The notes under the pieces were generated by a model. The model made no database searches. It was not told where the DNA came from and saw only the letters and a program-made list of their open reading frames with translations. Below, one piece after another: positions 15,691 through 24,411 of a DNA stretch of 44,970 bases. The DNA comes from Frankia nepalensis (GTDB lineage Bacteria > Actinomycetota > Actinomycetes > Frankiales > Frankiaceae): positions 1 through 44,970 of the forward strand of contig NZ_JADWYU010000111.1 of the NCBI RefSeq assembly GCF_016786325.1. The letters are read 5' to 3'. How positions within the stretch are numbered: position 1 is the stretch's first letter; the number at the start of each line of letters is the position of its first letter. The position numbers were made by a program, and so were the translations under genes.

Positions 15691-16368
15691 TCAGCTCTCG
15701 CAGCCGATGCCGTCGCCGTCAGCGTCAAGTTTGAAGGGATCGGGCTGGCGGACCTGTAGCGGTCCTGCCGCGTAGTACGGGCCGTTACCGGAGCCGCCTT
15801 CACAGTCGTAGTCTTCGGCGTCGGACCGGAGGCACTGGTCCGGATACGAGGGGTGGCAGTTCGCCGGCGGCGGCGCGGCCGCTGGAGGTGGCGCGGCGGG
15901 CGGCGGGGCGGCTGTAGTCCGCGGAGCCACGGGCGCGGGCGGTGGTGGCGCGACGGTCGTCTGCGGCGCGGCGGCGGGCGTGGGAGGCCGCGTGGTGGTG
16001 GGTTTGGCCCGCTGAGCGAACGTCGTCGGAGAGGATGTCGCGGCCGGCGGCTCGCTCTCGGACGCGCTAGGCGTCGGGCTGACGGCATTCGTGACCGTTG
16101 CCAACGGAGTCACCCGCGCGGTCGTCGTGGCGGGGACGGGCGGTATGTCGGTTCTCTGAATCTGGTCGGCGCCGGACGCGCCAGCGCTGGCTTCGACGCC
16201 GCAGCCGGAAAGCCCGAACGCCAGGGCTCCGGCCGACATGACGGCGACAAAAGCATGGGTGGAATGGCGGAGCCGCCCCGGACGAACACGCCGCCGGGAA
16301 TCGGTCGGATCTGGCTCGTCAGTGGAACGGATCTGCCCGTCGATTGCCGCTGATGCGACATTTCGCAT
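15691..16368 (-). CDS. Secreted lipoprotein with C-terminal excalibur domain
   Basis: 225 residues. An Arg-rich start precedes a hydrophobic segment AFVAVMSAGALAFGLSGC whose LSGC is a lipobox, with lipidated Cys56. A long Pro/Ala/Thr-rich linker spans about residues 60-175. The C-terminal 50 residues contain CHPSYPDQCLRSDAEDYDCEGGSG and FKLDADGDGIGCES, the excalibur calcium-binding signature DxDxDGxxCE. Such proteins are anchored outside the membrane with the domain extended through the cell wall. The start ATG follows a GGGGGAC ribosome-binding site. Its role is unknown. Confidence 0.85.
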   Translation of the reverse strand: MRNVASAAIDGQIRSTDEPDPTDSRRRVRPGRLRHSTHAFVAVMSAGALAFGLSGCGVEASAGASGADQIQRTDIPPVPATTTARVTPLATVTNAVSPTPSASESEPPAATSSPTTFAQRAKPTTTRPPTPAAAPQTTVAPPPPAPVAPRTTAAPPPAAPPPAAAPPPANCHPSYPDQCLRSDAEDYDCEGGSGNGPYYAAGPLQVRQPDPFKLDADGDGIGCES

Positions 16369-16686
16369 TGCGTCCCCCAGTTATGCGAGATGGCCAAGAT
16401 AACGGGATGCCCGGCTCGCTGAGTGGAGGTTCGAGTGTCGTGGCCGTTATTGTTGGGATGGCGTCATTTCGATGTCCCGCTGTCGTCGCGTCACGGCGCA
16501 TGTCCGTCCAGAAATAGAAGAAGTGGCGAGACCAGCCAATGCGCGGACCATTCGGGCAATAAGTTGCATTAATAGCGGCGATCCGGAGCGGGATCGTCGG
16601 GCCCAGGGGCGGCGCGACGTCCGTGACCACGCCGTCTCGGCGAGTCTGAGGTTTCTCCCGTCCCCAACGTTGCCGCCGCCGGATCG
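16369..16686. other. Gene-free stretch between the lipoprotein and the truncated NERD-kinase gene
   Basis: About 320 bases, less GC-rich than the surroundings and without a kinase-like continuation in any frame. It contains the promoter region of the lipoprotein gene. The missing 3' part of the NERD-kinase gene may have been deleted here. Confidence 0.45.
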
Positions 16687-18390
16687 CTATGTCGGTCTTG
16701 CGTCATCCCGGGGGGCTGTCGTGTCCGGCTGTCCGCTCCGGGTCGCCGGGCTGTCGGAACGGGTGACGCGATGGAGCGCGGTGCGCAGCAGGTCCGTCGG
16801 GCGAGGATGGTCGCGCGGGTCGGCGGATCCGGCGGAGTCGCGCCGCAGCCGGCCAACCAGGCCGGGTGCGTTCGCGGACTTGAGTGTGCGATATCGGGAG
16901 CGGGCGCGGTCGACCACGAGACGGGTGGTAGCGGCGGCGCCGTCGCCGAGGCGGCGCACCGTGTCGTACCGGTCGGCTCGCGCGCCGGCCGCCGGGTCGG
17001 GCCCGGTCGTCTCGGCCAGGTACGCGGCCAGCAGGTCCGCGACCTGTCGGGCCTCGGGACGGTCGTTCGCGTTCATGGCCAACGCCGTGTCCAGGGCGTG
17101 GCGAACCTTGTCTGGCAGGGATGGGGACGCCTGAGGCGCCACCGGCGGGTCGGACTGGTGAATCTCCCACCAGGAGAGCAGGCAGAGCGCCAGCGAGTAG
17201 ACGTCCGACGGGTTGCCGGCGGCGTGCGCCGTGCGGCGGCATTCCGGCGCCCGGTAGAGCTGGCCCTCGTGGTCGGCGTCGTCGGCGTCGTGCACGGTGC
17301 CGACGTCGGCGTCGGCGATTTTGGCGATGAGGAAGTCGGAGAACGTCACGCGGTTGGTTTCCGGGTCCATCCACACCCTGCTCGGGTGCAGCGCCCGGTG
17401 GGTGATGCCTTCCGCGTGGATGTCGGCGAGGCCGGCGTAGGAGTCGGCGGCCACGGCGGTGAAGGTCTCGAGCGACGGCTGCACGCGGGCCCGGATCAGG
17501 TTTCCCAGCGTGAACAGCGTCGGTTCTGGCGGGTGCATCGGTACGACCCACATCCGCTCGTAGTCGACGCCGAAGTACGGGTCGACGGCGAAGACCCTGC
17601 GTAGCGGTGCAAGCCGCCGCATTGCGTGGTACTCGCGCAACAGCGGGTTGTCGTTCGCTCGGAGTTCCTCCGCGGTCAGGCCCTGGCGCTCAAGCGTGAG
17701 CAGCACCCTGATCGAGCCGTCATGGTGCCGGCCGACGTAGCGGCGCCCGCGCGGCGTGGGGTCGAGCCTGGTCACGATTTCGTAGGGCCCGAGCTTCTTC
17801 GGGGTCGCCGGGCGCCTGGACAGCCCGGTGACATGAGTCAGGACGCGGTCGTGGAACGGCGCGAAGTTGAACTGACCGGCGACGAACTCGTCGATCTCGT
17901 AGAGGGCCTGCTCGCAGCCGTCCAGATAGACGACATGGCGCTCGACGCGCGGATCGTCGACGCTGACCCGGACATCGGGCGAGGAGAGCACTACCAGCGC
18001 GTAGACCAGGTGAGGCGGGGCCTCCCGGGCCGGGACCGCCTGCTTGAGCGCGTTGCGCAGGGCCCGGTTGTGGTGCGTGAGGCCGCCGGCCAGGATGCGG
18101 GCGGCGCCCACCGCCTGGTTGATCGGGTTACCACGCTCCTCGCGGGTCGCGCGGTCGTACCAGAAGACATCGTTGCCGGTCAGGTCGCCGTGCCAGGACT
18201 TCTCCTCGATCACGGTGACACTGTTCGGCCCGATCACGATGAAGTCGGTGTCGCGCGTTCCCGAGCTGTGCACCAACTGCCGGCCGCAGACGACCGTCCA
18301 CCGCTCGTCCAGGTGGTCACGCAGGTAGCGGGCGGTGGCCTCCTCGCCAGGCCCGCCCCACTGGCCGTGGCGAACGATCGTCGCCCCCAT
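16687..18390 (-). CDS. NERD nuclease-like domain fused to a pseudokinase; PglW/MAD6-like, C-terminally truncated
   Basis: 567 residues from ATG 18390, which has GAGGGACGG upstream. Residues 1-130 are a NERD domain: EEATARYLRDHL, then DTDFIVIGP (Asp49) and VTVIEEKSW (Glu62-Lys64) retain a PD-(D/E)xK-like pattern. Residues about 200-460 have a protein-kinase fold (GPYEIVTRL, RALHPSRVW, SDFLIAKI, YRAPECRR, SDVYSLALCLLSWW), but the HRD Asp is Ala333 and DFG is DFL, so it should be a pseudokinase. Residues 473-506 begin a second kinase N-lobe (RYDTVRRLGDGAAATTRLV, Lys504), then the protein turns low-complexity and ends. Full PglW- or MAD6-type phage-defence kinases are far longer. Likely a remnant or a reduced variant. 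Confidence 0.8.
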   Translation of the reverse strand: MGATIVRHGQWGGPGEEATARYLRDHLDERWTVVCGRQLVHSSGTRDTDFIVIGPNSVTVIEEKSWHGDLTGNDVFWYDRATREERGNPINQAVGAARILAGGLTHHNRALRNALKQAVPAREAPPHLVYALVVLSSPDVRVSVDDPRVERHVVYLDGCEQALYEIDEFVAGQFNFAPFHDRVLTHVTGLSRRPATPKKLGPYEIVTRLDPTPRGRRYVGRHHDGSIRVLLTLERQGLTAEELRANDNPLLREYHAMRRLAPLRRVFAVDPYFGVDYERMWVVPMHPPEPTLFTLGNLIRARVQPSLETFTAVAADSYAGLADIHAEGITHRALHPSRVWMDPETNRVTFSDFLIAKIADADVGTVHDADDADHEGQLYRAPECRRTAHAAGNPSDVYSLALCLLSWWEIHQSDPPVAPQASPSLPDKVRHALDTALAMNANDRPEARQVADLLAAYLAETTGPDPAAGARADRYDTVRRLGDGAAATTRLVVDRARSRYRTLKSANAPGLVGRLRRDSAGSADPRDHPRPTDLLRTALHRVTRSDSPATRSGQPDTTAPRDDARPT

Positions 18391-18889
18391 GCGCCCGTCC
18401 CTCGCCATCCCGGATGTCCCGCCACCCGGCCCCCCGCGGCGAACAGCCACCCGCGACAGCGCGGCTGGCGGCCCTTCCCGGGGCACGGGTCGGGAGTGAT
18501 CGATCCTGTTGCGGACGTTGTTGTACCCGCTGTCTCGTCAGGTCACGACAGGGTCGCACACCCTAACCGGGCGCAACCCCATAGGTAAGCCTAAGTGAGC
18601 GGATCCGCATCTATCGGGCGCCGGGCAGGACCGGCTGGGCCGCTGGGGACCACCATGTCCTGACGGATCGCCGGGCCCGACGGATCGCCGCCCTCCCGGT
18701 CGACTGGCCGGAAGAGTGGCGATCAGCTGCCCGGGCGGACCAGGTGGTGCGGCGGGCGCCTGGCCGGTGAGGGTCTGGACGTAGGTGATGCCGGCGGGAA
18801 GCCGTTCCAACTTCTCGGAAGGGTCCTTGTCGGCCCGGGTGCGCGGGCAGTCCGCGGCCTCGCGGGACAGGGGAAGCCGGCCCGGCGGG
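18391..18889. other. Gene-free stretch upstream of the NERD-pseudokinase gene
   Basis: About 500 bases with no convincing gene; short frames are Pro/Arg-rich and featureless. It contains an IdeR/DtxR-like half site at 18581-18599. Confidence 0.45.
18581..18599. promoter_or_regulatory. Possible IdeR/DtxR (iron box) half site
   Basis: ATAGGTAAGCCTAAGTGAG matches the left part and centre of the actinobacterial iron-box pattern TWAGGTWAGSCTWACCTWA but fails in the right arm. It lies about 190 bases upstream of the NERD-pseudokinase start. Weak call. Confidence 0.25.
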
Positions 18890-19531
18890 CTACCGACCCG
18901 CTAGCACCGCCAACACGGCGGCGCCGACTTCCTTGGCCGAGCCGGACGCGTCGACAACGATGAAACTCGCGAACTCGGGGAGCGAGCGGTAGCTGACGTC
19001 AAAGCTGGCCAGGTAGGCGGGCTCTTCCAGATCGCGCCCGCGCGCCGCGACTCGCCGGGCGGCCTCGTCGGCCTCGACCGCCAGATAGAAGGTGACATCC
19101 GGTCGCGGAAACACGCCATACAGGCGGCGTACCAGGCGCTCGGGCTGCCGGCCGGCATTCCCGGCCGCCCGCCCGATGGCACCGGCCAGGCCGTCGTCGC
19201 GGGCTCGTATGAGGGCGTACTGGCAGTAGGCGTAGCGGTCCAGGACGGCAACCCGTCGGGTCAGCGTCGAGAGCGCGACGGCGCGGGCGAGCGCGATCCA
19301 GCGAATGGACGCCTCAACCGCCAGATAGCCGCGCCAGCCCAGCAGATGCCGACCGTCGCGTCGCCCCAGCCTCCGCGCCAGCGGATCGATCAGCGGCCGC
19401 CCGCCGCCGTTCTCGAAATAGCGGGCTCTCGTCCCCGCCGCGGACAGCTCCTGGGCGAGCCACTTTGCCGCGGTCGTCTTCCCCGAACCGTCGACGCCCA
19501 CGAGCGCGATCATCTGGGGTCGCATCCGCAT
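18890..19531 (-). CDS. Thymidylate-kinase-like P-loop protein, copy 2
   Basis: 213 residues from ATG 19531, the start that aligns with copy 1 (MRMRPQMIALVG here, MRLIPKLIILTG there). P-loop ALVGVDGSGKTTAAKWLAQEL, VAVLDRYAYCQYALIRARDD with the DR motif, and FPRPDVTFYLAVEADEAARRVAARGRDLEE match copy 1 almost throughout. A 15-residue insert after the DR segment (AIGRAAGNAGRQPER) is absent from copy 1. The family is nucleotide or deoxynucleoside kinase-like; the substrate is unknown. The paralogs flank the excalibur lipoprotein and NERD-pseudokinase genes, so the block may have arisen by duplication or by insertion between duplicated genes. Confidence 0.8.
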   Translation of the reverse strand: MRMRPQMIALVGVDGSGKTTAAKWLAQELSAAGTRARYFENGGGRPLIDPLARRLGRRDGRHLLGWRGYLAVEASIRWIALARAVALSTLTRRVAVLDRYAYCQYALIRARDDGLAGAIGRAAGNAGRQPERLVRRLYGVFPRPDVTFYLAVEADEAARRVAARGRDLEEPAYLASFDVSYRSLPEFASFIVVDASGSAKEVGAAVLAVLAGR

Positions 19532-19616
19532 GCCCGACGGTATCCACCCGGACCAGCTTCGCGAGGAGCGTGCCAGCCGGCGGTGCCTCCCCGCGGACGG
19601 ACACAGGTCTACGCCC

Positions 19617-21854
19617 TCAGTTCTGCGTGGCGGTGACGGCTGGCCCTTCCCCGGCCTCGTTCCTGGCCGTGACCGTGTGGGAGCAGTTGAGCGAGAGACG
19701 GTCCAGCCGCAGGACGGTGCTGGTGGTGACCTGGTCATCCCCGAAGGCCGGGCAACTGGACCGGAACACGTACACAAGGTGGCCGCCGCCGGGGTTCTCG
19801 GGCGGAGACCAGCTGTACTGCGCGACCGGCGTGCCGTCGGGGTTGTTCGGCGGCCGTGCCTGGGCGGCGGTGAAGTTCCTGACCGGTCCGGGGAGAACGC
19901 AGCCGCGGGCCGTGACCGGGGCGGAGGGAGCGGACGTGCCGCCCGGGCCGACGGCGACGGCCGTGACGGTGACCAGCGGACAGTCGGCGACGGCGACGGC
20001 GAGGCTGCCCGGCGCGGTGAGTGTGCGCGTCCGGCCGTCGGACAGGCTGATCTCGTAGCGGGTGACCGGGCCGCCGCTGGTCGGGACGGACACCGCGATC
20101 TCGACGGCGTCCGCCCTGGGGCGCACCTCCACCTGGGGCACGGCGGGCGCGATCGCTAGTTCCTCCTCGGCCACCACCTCGTAGCCGAAGCCGTGCGCCT
20201 GTTCGCTCCAGGACCATGCGAGCGTGCGCCGGACGAGAGTTCCCCGCTCGGCGGGCTTCAGGTAGTCGATGGTGGTGAGCAGCTTGCCTCCGTCGATGCG
20301 GAAGGGGTCGTCGGCGAACCCGGCGCCTGTCTGGCCGTCGATCGTAGGCGGCTGGATCGTGTCGACCAGGTTGGGTCCATCCCGATAGACCTGGATGATC
20401 GACGTTTCGGCGCTGCCGGCGAGGTTCTGGCAGCGGATAAGGATCGCGGCCTCCGCCGCGGTCGGCCCGCCGACCAGTTCACCGACGGCGACCGCGGCCG
20501 CCGAGATCCGGAAGCGGCCGGCGCCCGCGGCGGTACCGCTGGTACCGGCGGTTCCGCTGCCAGCGGTACCCGCGGTACCAACGCCGGTACCGGAACCGCC
20601 GGAACCGGCACCAGCGGCACCGGCAGCATCGGAGCCGGAGCCGGAGCCGGAGCCGGCGCCAGCGCCAGTGCCGGCGGCGTTACCGCCACCCGGCCCCGCG
20701 GTACCGGCGCCGCCACCTGGCGAGCCGGTGGGGCTGGGCGAAGGGTTCCGCGCCGAGTTTCCCGCGGGGCTCGCGGTGGGGCTGGCCGTCGGACTCGCGG
20801 TCGGGTTCCCGGGCGAGGCCGTCGTCGAGGCCAGGGCCGGGGCCGATGTCGACGCCGGGGTCGAGGCCGCGGGCGGGAGCGCACCGGGGAAGCCACCGGT
20901 CGCCGTCGCCTCACCGCCGCCGTCGGCGAGGGTGACCGGGATCGGGTCGCCGCCGGCGGCGCAGGAGACCTCGAGCGTGGTGTTACGCCAGTCGGCGCTG
21001 CTTGCCGGCACGAAGTCCCGGTCGTCCGGGCCGGTCGAGCCAGTCGGTCGGGTGAACGCGTTTCCGCTGGTCAGATCGACGACGACCAGAATGTCGATCC
21101 GGATGGTGGACGGGGCGACCTGAATCACGGATTGCGAGCTGAAACCGGCCCACGGCCGTCCTTCCAGCGGAGATGTCCGAAGCGCGGTGGTGTCGACCAT
21201 CGGCCGGGTCAGCAGGTGTCCGTCGGAGCACCTGACCGCCGGCGCGCCGAACCTATCGACGAAAACCGCCGTGCCGGCCTGCAGCACCGACGCGGAACTT
21301 GTCACCTTCCCGCCCCTGAACCCGTGGTTGGTCACCAGCGTGTCCTCACGCAGCACCAACGACGTCAGCGAGGCCACATACGAGTCGAGGTCGGCCGGAC
21401 TGCTCCCAAGAGCGCCTGTCCACGCGTCCAGCGCGCCAGGCCGCTCCTTGAGGAAGGAGACCAGTTTTTCCTGGTCACAGGCCGCCCGCTGTCGGGAGCC
21501 GCCGTACAGCCCGGCGACCTCGGCTGATACCTCGCCCCCAGTCCGGGGTAGGGCCGCCATCGCTGACCCAGACGGGTCCGGGCCGGCCACGAGTCCAACG
21601 CCGCCATGGGTGGGGGAGAGGGGGGCATCGGTGCCAACAGCCGGTATGAACGCGTCCGCCGTCGGCCGGCCGGCCGGCTCCAGCAGGATCACCACCTCGT
21701 GGCCGCCGCCGCGCGCCACCGTCAGTGTCACGGCGCCGGCCGCGCCAGCCAGCGCGGTGACGGTCACGAGGACAGCGATCAGCCGCGACCGTCCGGTGAA
21801 CGGCCGCTTCCAGCGACGCGCGGGTGCCCCCACGCTGGGCTCCTCCATACCCAT
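19617..21854 (-). CDS. DUF6777 membrane-anchored extracellular protein with fibronectin-like C-terminus
   Basis: 745 residues from ATG 21854 (MGMEEPS). A basic N-terminus is followed by one membrane segment (LIAVLVTVTALAGAAGAVTLTV). The next 270 residues match DUF6777: VAGLYGGSRQRAACDQEKLVSFL, TLVTNHGFRGGKVTSSASVLQAGTAVFVD and VRCSDGHLL. A 150-residue Ala/Ser/Thr/Gly/Pro low-complexity linker follows, with repeated AGTGAG- and TASPTASP-like units. The C-terminal part has fibronectin-III-like strands (PQVEVRPRADAVEIAVSVP, GPVTRYEISLSDG, VTARNEAGEGPAV). The protein is probably fixed in the membrane with the rest outside. Function unknown. Confidence 0.82.
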   Translation of the reverse strand: MGMEEPSVGAPARRWKRPFTGRSRLIAVLVTVTALAGAAGAVTLTVARGGGHEVVILLEPAGRPTADAFIPAVGTDAPLSPTHGGVGLVAGPDPSGSAMAALPRTGGEVSAEVAGLYGGSRQRAACDQEKLVSFLKERPGALDAWTGALGSSPADLDSYVASLTSLVLREDTLVTNHGFRGGKVTSSASVLQAGTAVFVDRFGAPAVRCSDGHLLTRPMVDTTALRTSPLEGRPWAGFSSQSVIQVAPSTIRIDILVVVDLTSGNAFTRPTGSTGPDDRDFVPASSADWRNTTLEVSCAAGGDPIPVTLADGGGEATATGGFPGALPPAASTPASTSAPALASTTASPGNPTASPTASPTASPAGNSARNPSPSPTGSPGGGAGTAGPGGGNAAGTGAGAGSGSGSGSDAAGAAGAGSGGSGTGVGTAGTAGSGTAGTSGTAAGAGRFRISAAAVAVGELVGGPTAAEAAILIRCQNLAGSAETSIIQVYRDGPNLVDTIQPPTIDGQTGAGFADDPFRIDGGKLLTTIDYLKPAERGTLVRRTLAWSWSEQAHGFGYEVVAEEELAIAPAVPQVEVRPRADAVEIAVSVPTSGGPVTRYEISLSDGRTRTLTAPGSLAVAVADCPLVTVTAVAVGPGGTSAPSAPVTARGCVLPGPVRNFTAAQARPPNNPDGTPVAQYSWSPPENPGGGHLVYVFRSSCPAFGDDQVTTSTVLRLDRLSLNCSHTVTARNEAGEGPAVTATQN

Positions 21855-22096
21855 ATGTCGCAGTCTGCCGGCAAAGCCGGTTCCGGCGAACCTGCCGCGC
21901 CGGCAGCCGGGCCTGTCGCGCCGCCATTGGGACCGCGGTGCCACCGCCACGGGAGCGCCGACGCTCCCGCTACCGGCGGTCGACGGCCCAGGCGGCGGAT
22001 CGGAAACGGACCGGGCGACGGGCGAGACGGCGGCCAGGCGATCGGCAAACCCGAATATTTACTCCGCACACCGATGAAAAGAGGAGACGATTTACC

Positions 22097-23104
22097 ATGT
22101 ATGCCGCCGTCGCGACCGCGGCCCACGCGCCGCTGTCCATCGCCCAGCGCGAGGCGCCGACTCCCGGGCCCGGTGAGGTACTGGTTCGGGTCACCGCCTG
22201 CGGCGTGTGTTTCACCGACCTCAACCTGCTCCGCGGGCATTTCCCGTTCGCCCGCTTTCCGGTGGTTCCCGGCCACGAGGTCACCGGGGTCGTGGCCGCG
22301 GCCGGGGCGGGCGTCGACTGGCCGGCCGTGGGCACGGCGGTCGGCGCGCAGTTCCTCCACGACTCGTGCGGGCACTGCGACTACTGCGTGCGCGGCGACC
22401 AGATCCTCTGCCCGGCCAAGCGGATCACCGGTGTCGTCGTCGACGGCGGGTACGCCGAGTACGCCGTGTTCAAGGCGGGCTTCGTCACTCCGTTGCCGGA
22501 CGGGCTGGACCCCGTCGCGGCGGCCCCGCTGATGTGCGCCGGAATCACGGCGTTCAACGGGTTGCGCCAGGGCGGGATCCGCGCCGGTTCCCGCGTCGCG
22601 GTGCTCGGTCCTGGCGGGATCGGCGCGCTGGCCGTCCGGTACGCCGTGGCGATGGGCGCGCGCGTCGCCGTCATCGGCCGTTCCCGGCGCGCGGAGAAGG
22701 CGATGCTGGACCTGGGCGCGGAACGCTACGTGTCGACCGACGACACCGACCCGGCGGCGGCTCTCAAGGCCTGGGACGGCGGCGCCGACCTGGTACTCAA
22801 CGCGGCGCCTTCGACGGCCGCCGCGGTCGCGGCCTTCGGCGGGCTCGCGCCGGACGGCACGCTCGTGCTCTGTGGGTACGACAACACCCCGCTCGCCCTG
22901 CCGACCCAGCCGATGGTGCTCAACCGGCTGCGCGTGCTGGCGAATCCCTCCGGCTCACCGCACGACCTGCGCGACACCCTGGCGTTCTCGGCCGCCCACG
23001 CGATCCTCCCCGACGTCACGCCGATCACGCTCGACGAGGCGCCCGGGACCCTGGAGGCGATGGCCTCCGGTGGAGTCGCCGGCCGGCGGGTCATCACCTT
23101 CTGA
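22097..23104 (+). CDS. Zinc-dependent alcohol dehydrogenase family protein
   Basis: 335 residues from ATG 22097 behind AGAGGAGACG, a strong ribosome-binding site. The GroES-like part has the catalytic zinc ligand in TACGVCFTDL, the GHEVTGVVAAAG motif and the structural zinc loop CGHCDYCVRGDQILC. The Rossmann part has VAVLGPGGIGALAVRYAVAMG and GADLVLNAAP. This is the MDR alcohol dehydrogenase family, using NAD(P) with an alcohol or aldehyde of unknown identity. An earlier in-frame start would overlap the divergent DUF6777 gene and lacks a ribosome-binding site. AATATTTACT upstream may be part of the promoter. Confidence 0.92.
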   Translation: MYAAVATAAHAPLSIAQREAPTPGPGEVLVRVTACGVCFTDLNLLRGHFPFARFPVVPGHEVTGVVAAAGAGVDWPAVGTAVGAQFLHDSCGHCDYCVRGDQILCPAKRITGVVVDGGYAEYAVFKAGFVTPLPDGLDPVAAAPLMCAGITAFNGLRQGGIRAGSRVAVLGPGGIGALAVRYAVAMGARVAVIGRSRRAEKAMLDLGAERYVSTDDTDPAAALKAWDGGADLVLNAAPSTAAAVAAFGGLAPDGTLVLCGYDNTPLALPTQPMVLNRLRVLANPSGSPHDLRDTLAFSAAHAILPDVTPITLDEAPGTLEAMASGGVAGRRVITF

Positions 23105-23112
23105 CGACCTTC

Positions 23113-23150
23113 CGGCGACCGGCGACCGGCGACCGGCGACCGGAGACCGG
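23113..23150. repeat. Tandem 7-base repeat after the dehydrogenase stop
   Basis: GGCGACC is repeated four times and followed by a variant GGAGACC, starting nine bases after the stop. It lies between convergent genes and is probably a slippage repeat without function. Confidence 0.7.
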
Positions 23151-23166
23151 CGGCGGCCGGGTCGAC

Positions 23167-24054
23167 TCAGGCCCGGCGCCGGGCGCGGTCGCGCCGCCAG
23201 TCGCGCAGGGGCGGCATGACGTGGCGGAGAACGGGGCGGGTCAGCTCGTAGGCCACGACCCCGAGCTTGAGCGGGACCCGTTCCAGAGGGCGGTAGTCGT
23301 CCGCCGGAACGACGCGCGCGGCCAGGTCGGGGCGGAGCTGGCGGAGATAGCGACGCGCGCGAGCGGCGTGCACCGGGTCCGACACGATTTTGATCGTCTT
23401 TGCTGACTCGAGATACGGCAGCGTGAACGCGAGATTCTGCCGCGTCGTTCGCGCCTCGGTCTCCAGGACGATGCGTTCCGGGGGGACGCCCAGCACCTCG
23501 CGCGCGTAGCGCGCCATCGTCTCGGCCTCCGCGACCGCCGCCCCTCGCGTCGCCGCGCCGGTGAAGACCAGCAGGCTGCCGGCGCCGCGGGCCCCGACCG
23601 CGCTGTCGGCCCCGTCGACCGTGCCGCTGGCCCCGTCGGCTGTGCCGCTGGCCCCGTCGGCCGTGCCGCTGGCTCCGCTGGCCGTGCCGCTCGCCTCGTT
23701 GATCGAGTCGCTGGCTTGGTCGACCGCGCCGTCTGTTCCGTCGACCGCGCCGTGGGTCCCGTCGGCCATGCCGCGGGCCGACCGTACGGCGATCTCCGTC
23801 CGCCATCGCTGCAGGGGGTGCGGCTGCCCGTCCCGGGCTGTCGGGTATCCCAGCACGACCAGCACCTCCGCCCAGCTGACTGGCGGCGGGATCGCGTTGG
23901 TCTCCGCGCCGGCTTCCGCCTCGACGGCCGCCAGGAGCCGGGCGCGGGACCGCCGGGAAAGATGGCGGCGGGACGCGGCCCAGTGCATGAGCTCGGCGCC
24001 GGCCAGCGGCGCGACCGCGACAGCGGCGACCACGCCGACCAGCGTCATCCACAT
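23167..24054 (-). CDS. DUF218 (YdcF-like) membrane-associated protein with an inserted repeat tract
   Basis: 295 residues from ATG 24054. It starts with a membrane segment (MWMTLVGVVAAVAVAPLAGA). The DUF218 core follows: EVLVVLGYPTARDG, then LLVFTGAATRG, SEAE-like AEAETMARYARE, GVPPERIVLETEARTTRQNL, and KIVSDPVHAARARRYL. DUF218 proteins include SanA/YdcF types linked to envelope functions. Between the two halves (about residues 96-153) there is a low-complexity insert built on ASGTADG units that is not part of the family. The segment LETEARTT has replaced the usual LE-x-S-x-N-T pattern. Confidence 0.85.
   Translation of the reverse strand: MWMTLVGVVAAVAVAPLAGAELMHWAASRRHLSRRSRARLLAAVEAEAGAETNAIPPPVSWAEVLVVLGYPTARDGQPHPLQRWRTEIAVRSARGMADGTHGAVDGTDGAVDQASDSINEASGTASGASGTADGASGTADGASGTVDGADSAVGARGAGSLLVFTGAATRGAAVAEAETMARYAREVLGVPPERIVLETEARTTRQNLAFTLPYLESAKTIKIVSDPVHAARARRYLRQLRPDLAARVVPADDYRPLERVPLKLGVVAYELTRPVLRHVMPPLRDWRRDRARRRA
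23596..23769. repeat. In-frame tandem repeat inside the DUF218 gene
   Basis: On the coding strand 21-base units encode ASGTADG (three close copies), with degenerate versions on both sides such as DGTDGAVDQ. The tract keeps the frame, so it adds a flexible loop of about 58 residues to the protein. Confidence 0.75.
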
Positions 24055-24411
24055 GCCGCCATCATCCTCGGCGCGCGCGGCCGACCGCCCGCGACCGAAT
24101 CCACCGGTTCTTCGGCCGTCATCGACGTCCGCCCTCGACTGTCGTCGTCCCCCGCCGCGGAAGTATTTCGAAGTATTCCGAAGGCCGCGTGGGCGGCCGG
24201 GCGGCCGCGGCCACCGGTGACTCACCGTGGCACCAACCGTCCCGGGGCCGGTTGGGGGAGCCGAGCGTAACCAGCAGGCCTGTCACCACGCGCACCAGAC
24301 CGGCGCCGACAACAGTCGGAAAGAATCGTCAAGGTAAGTGGGTGGCGCCGCTGCGCGACCATTTTTCGCGCGGCAACCGCGGCTTGTTCCCGGAATTCCG
24401 CCCGGATTACC

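Noticed and set aside
18538-18810. 90-residue minus-strand frame upstream of the NERD-pseudokinase gene
   Set aside because: Pro/Gly/Arg-rich, no ribosome-binding site and no family features; typical of random open frames at this GC.
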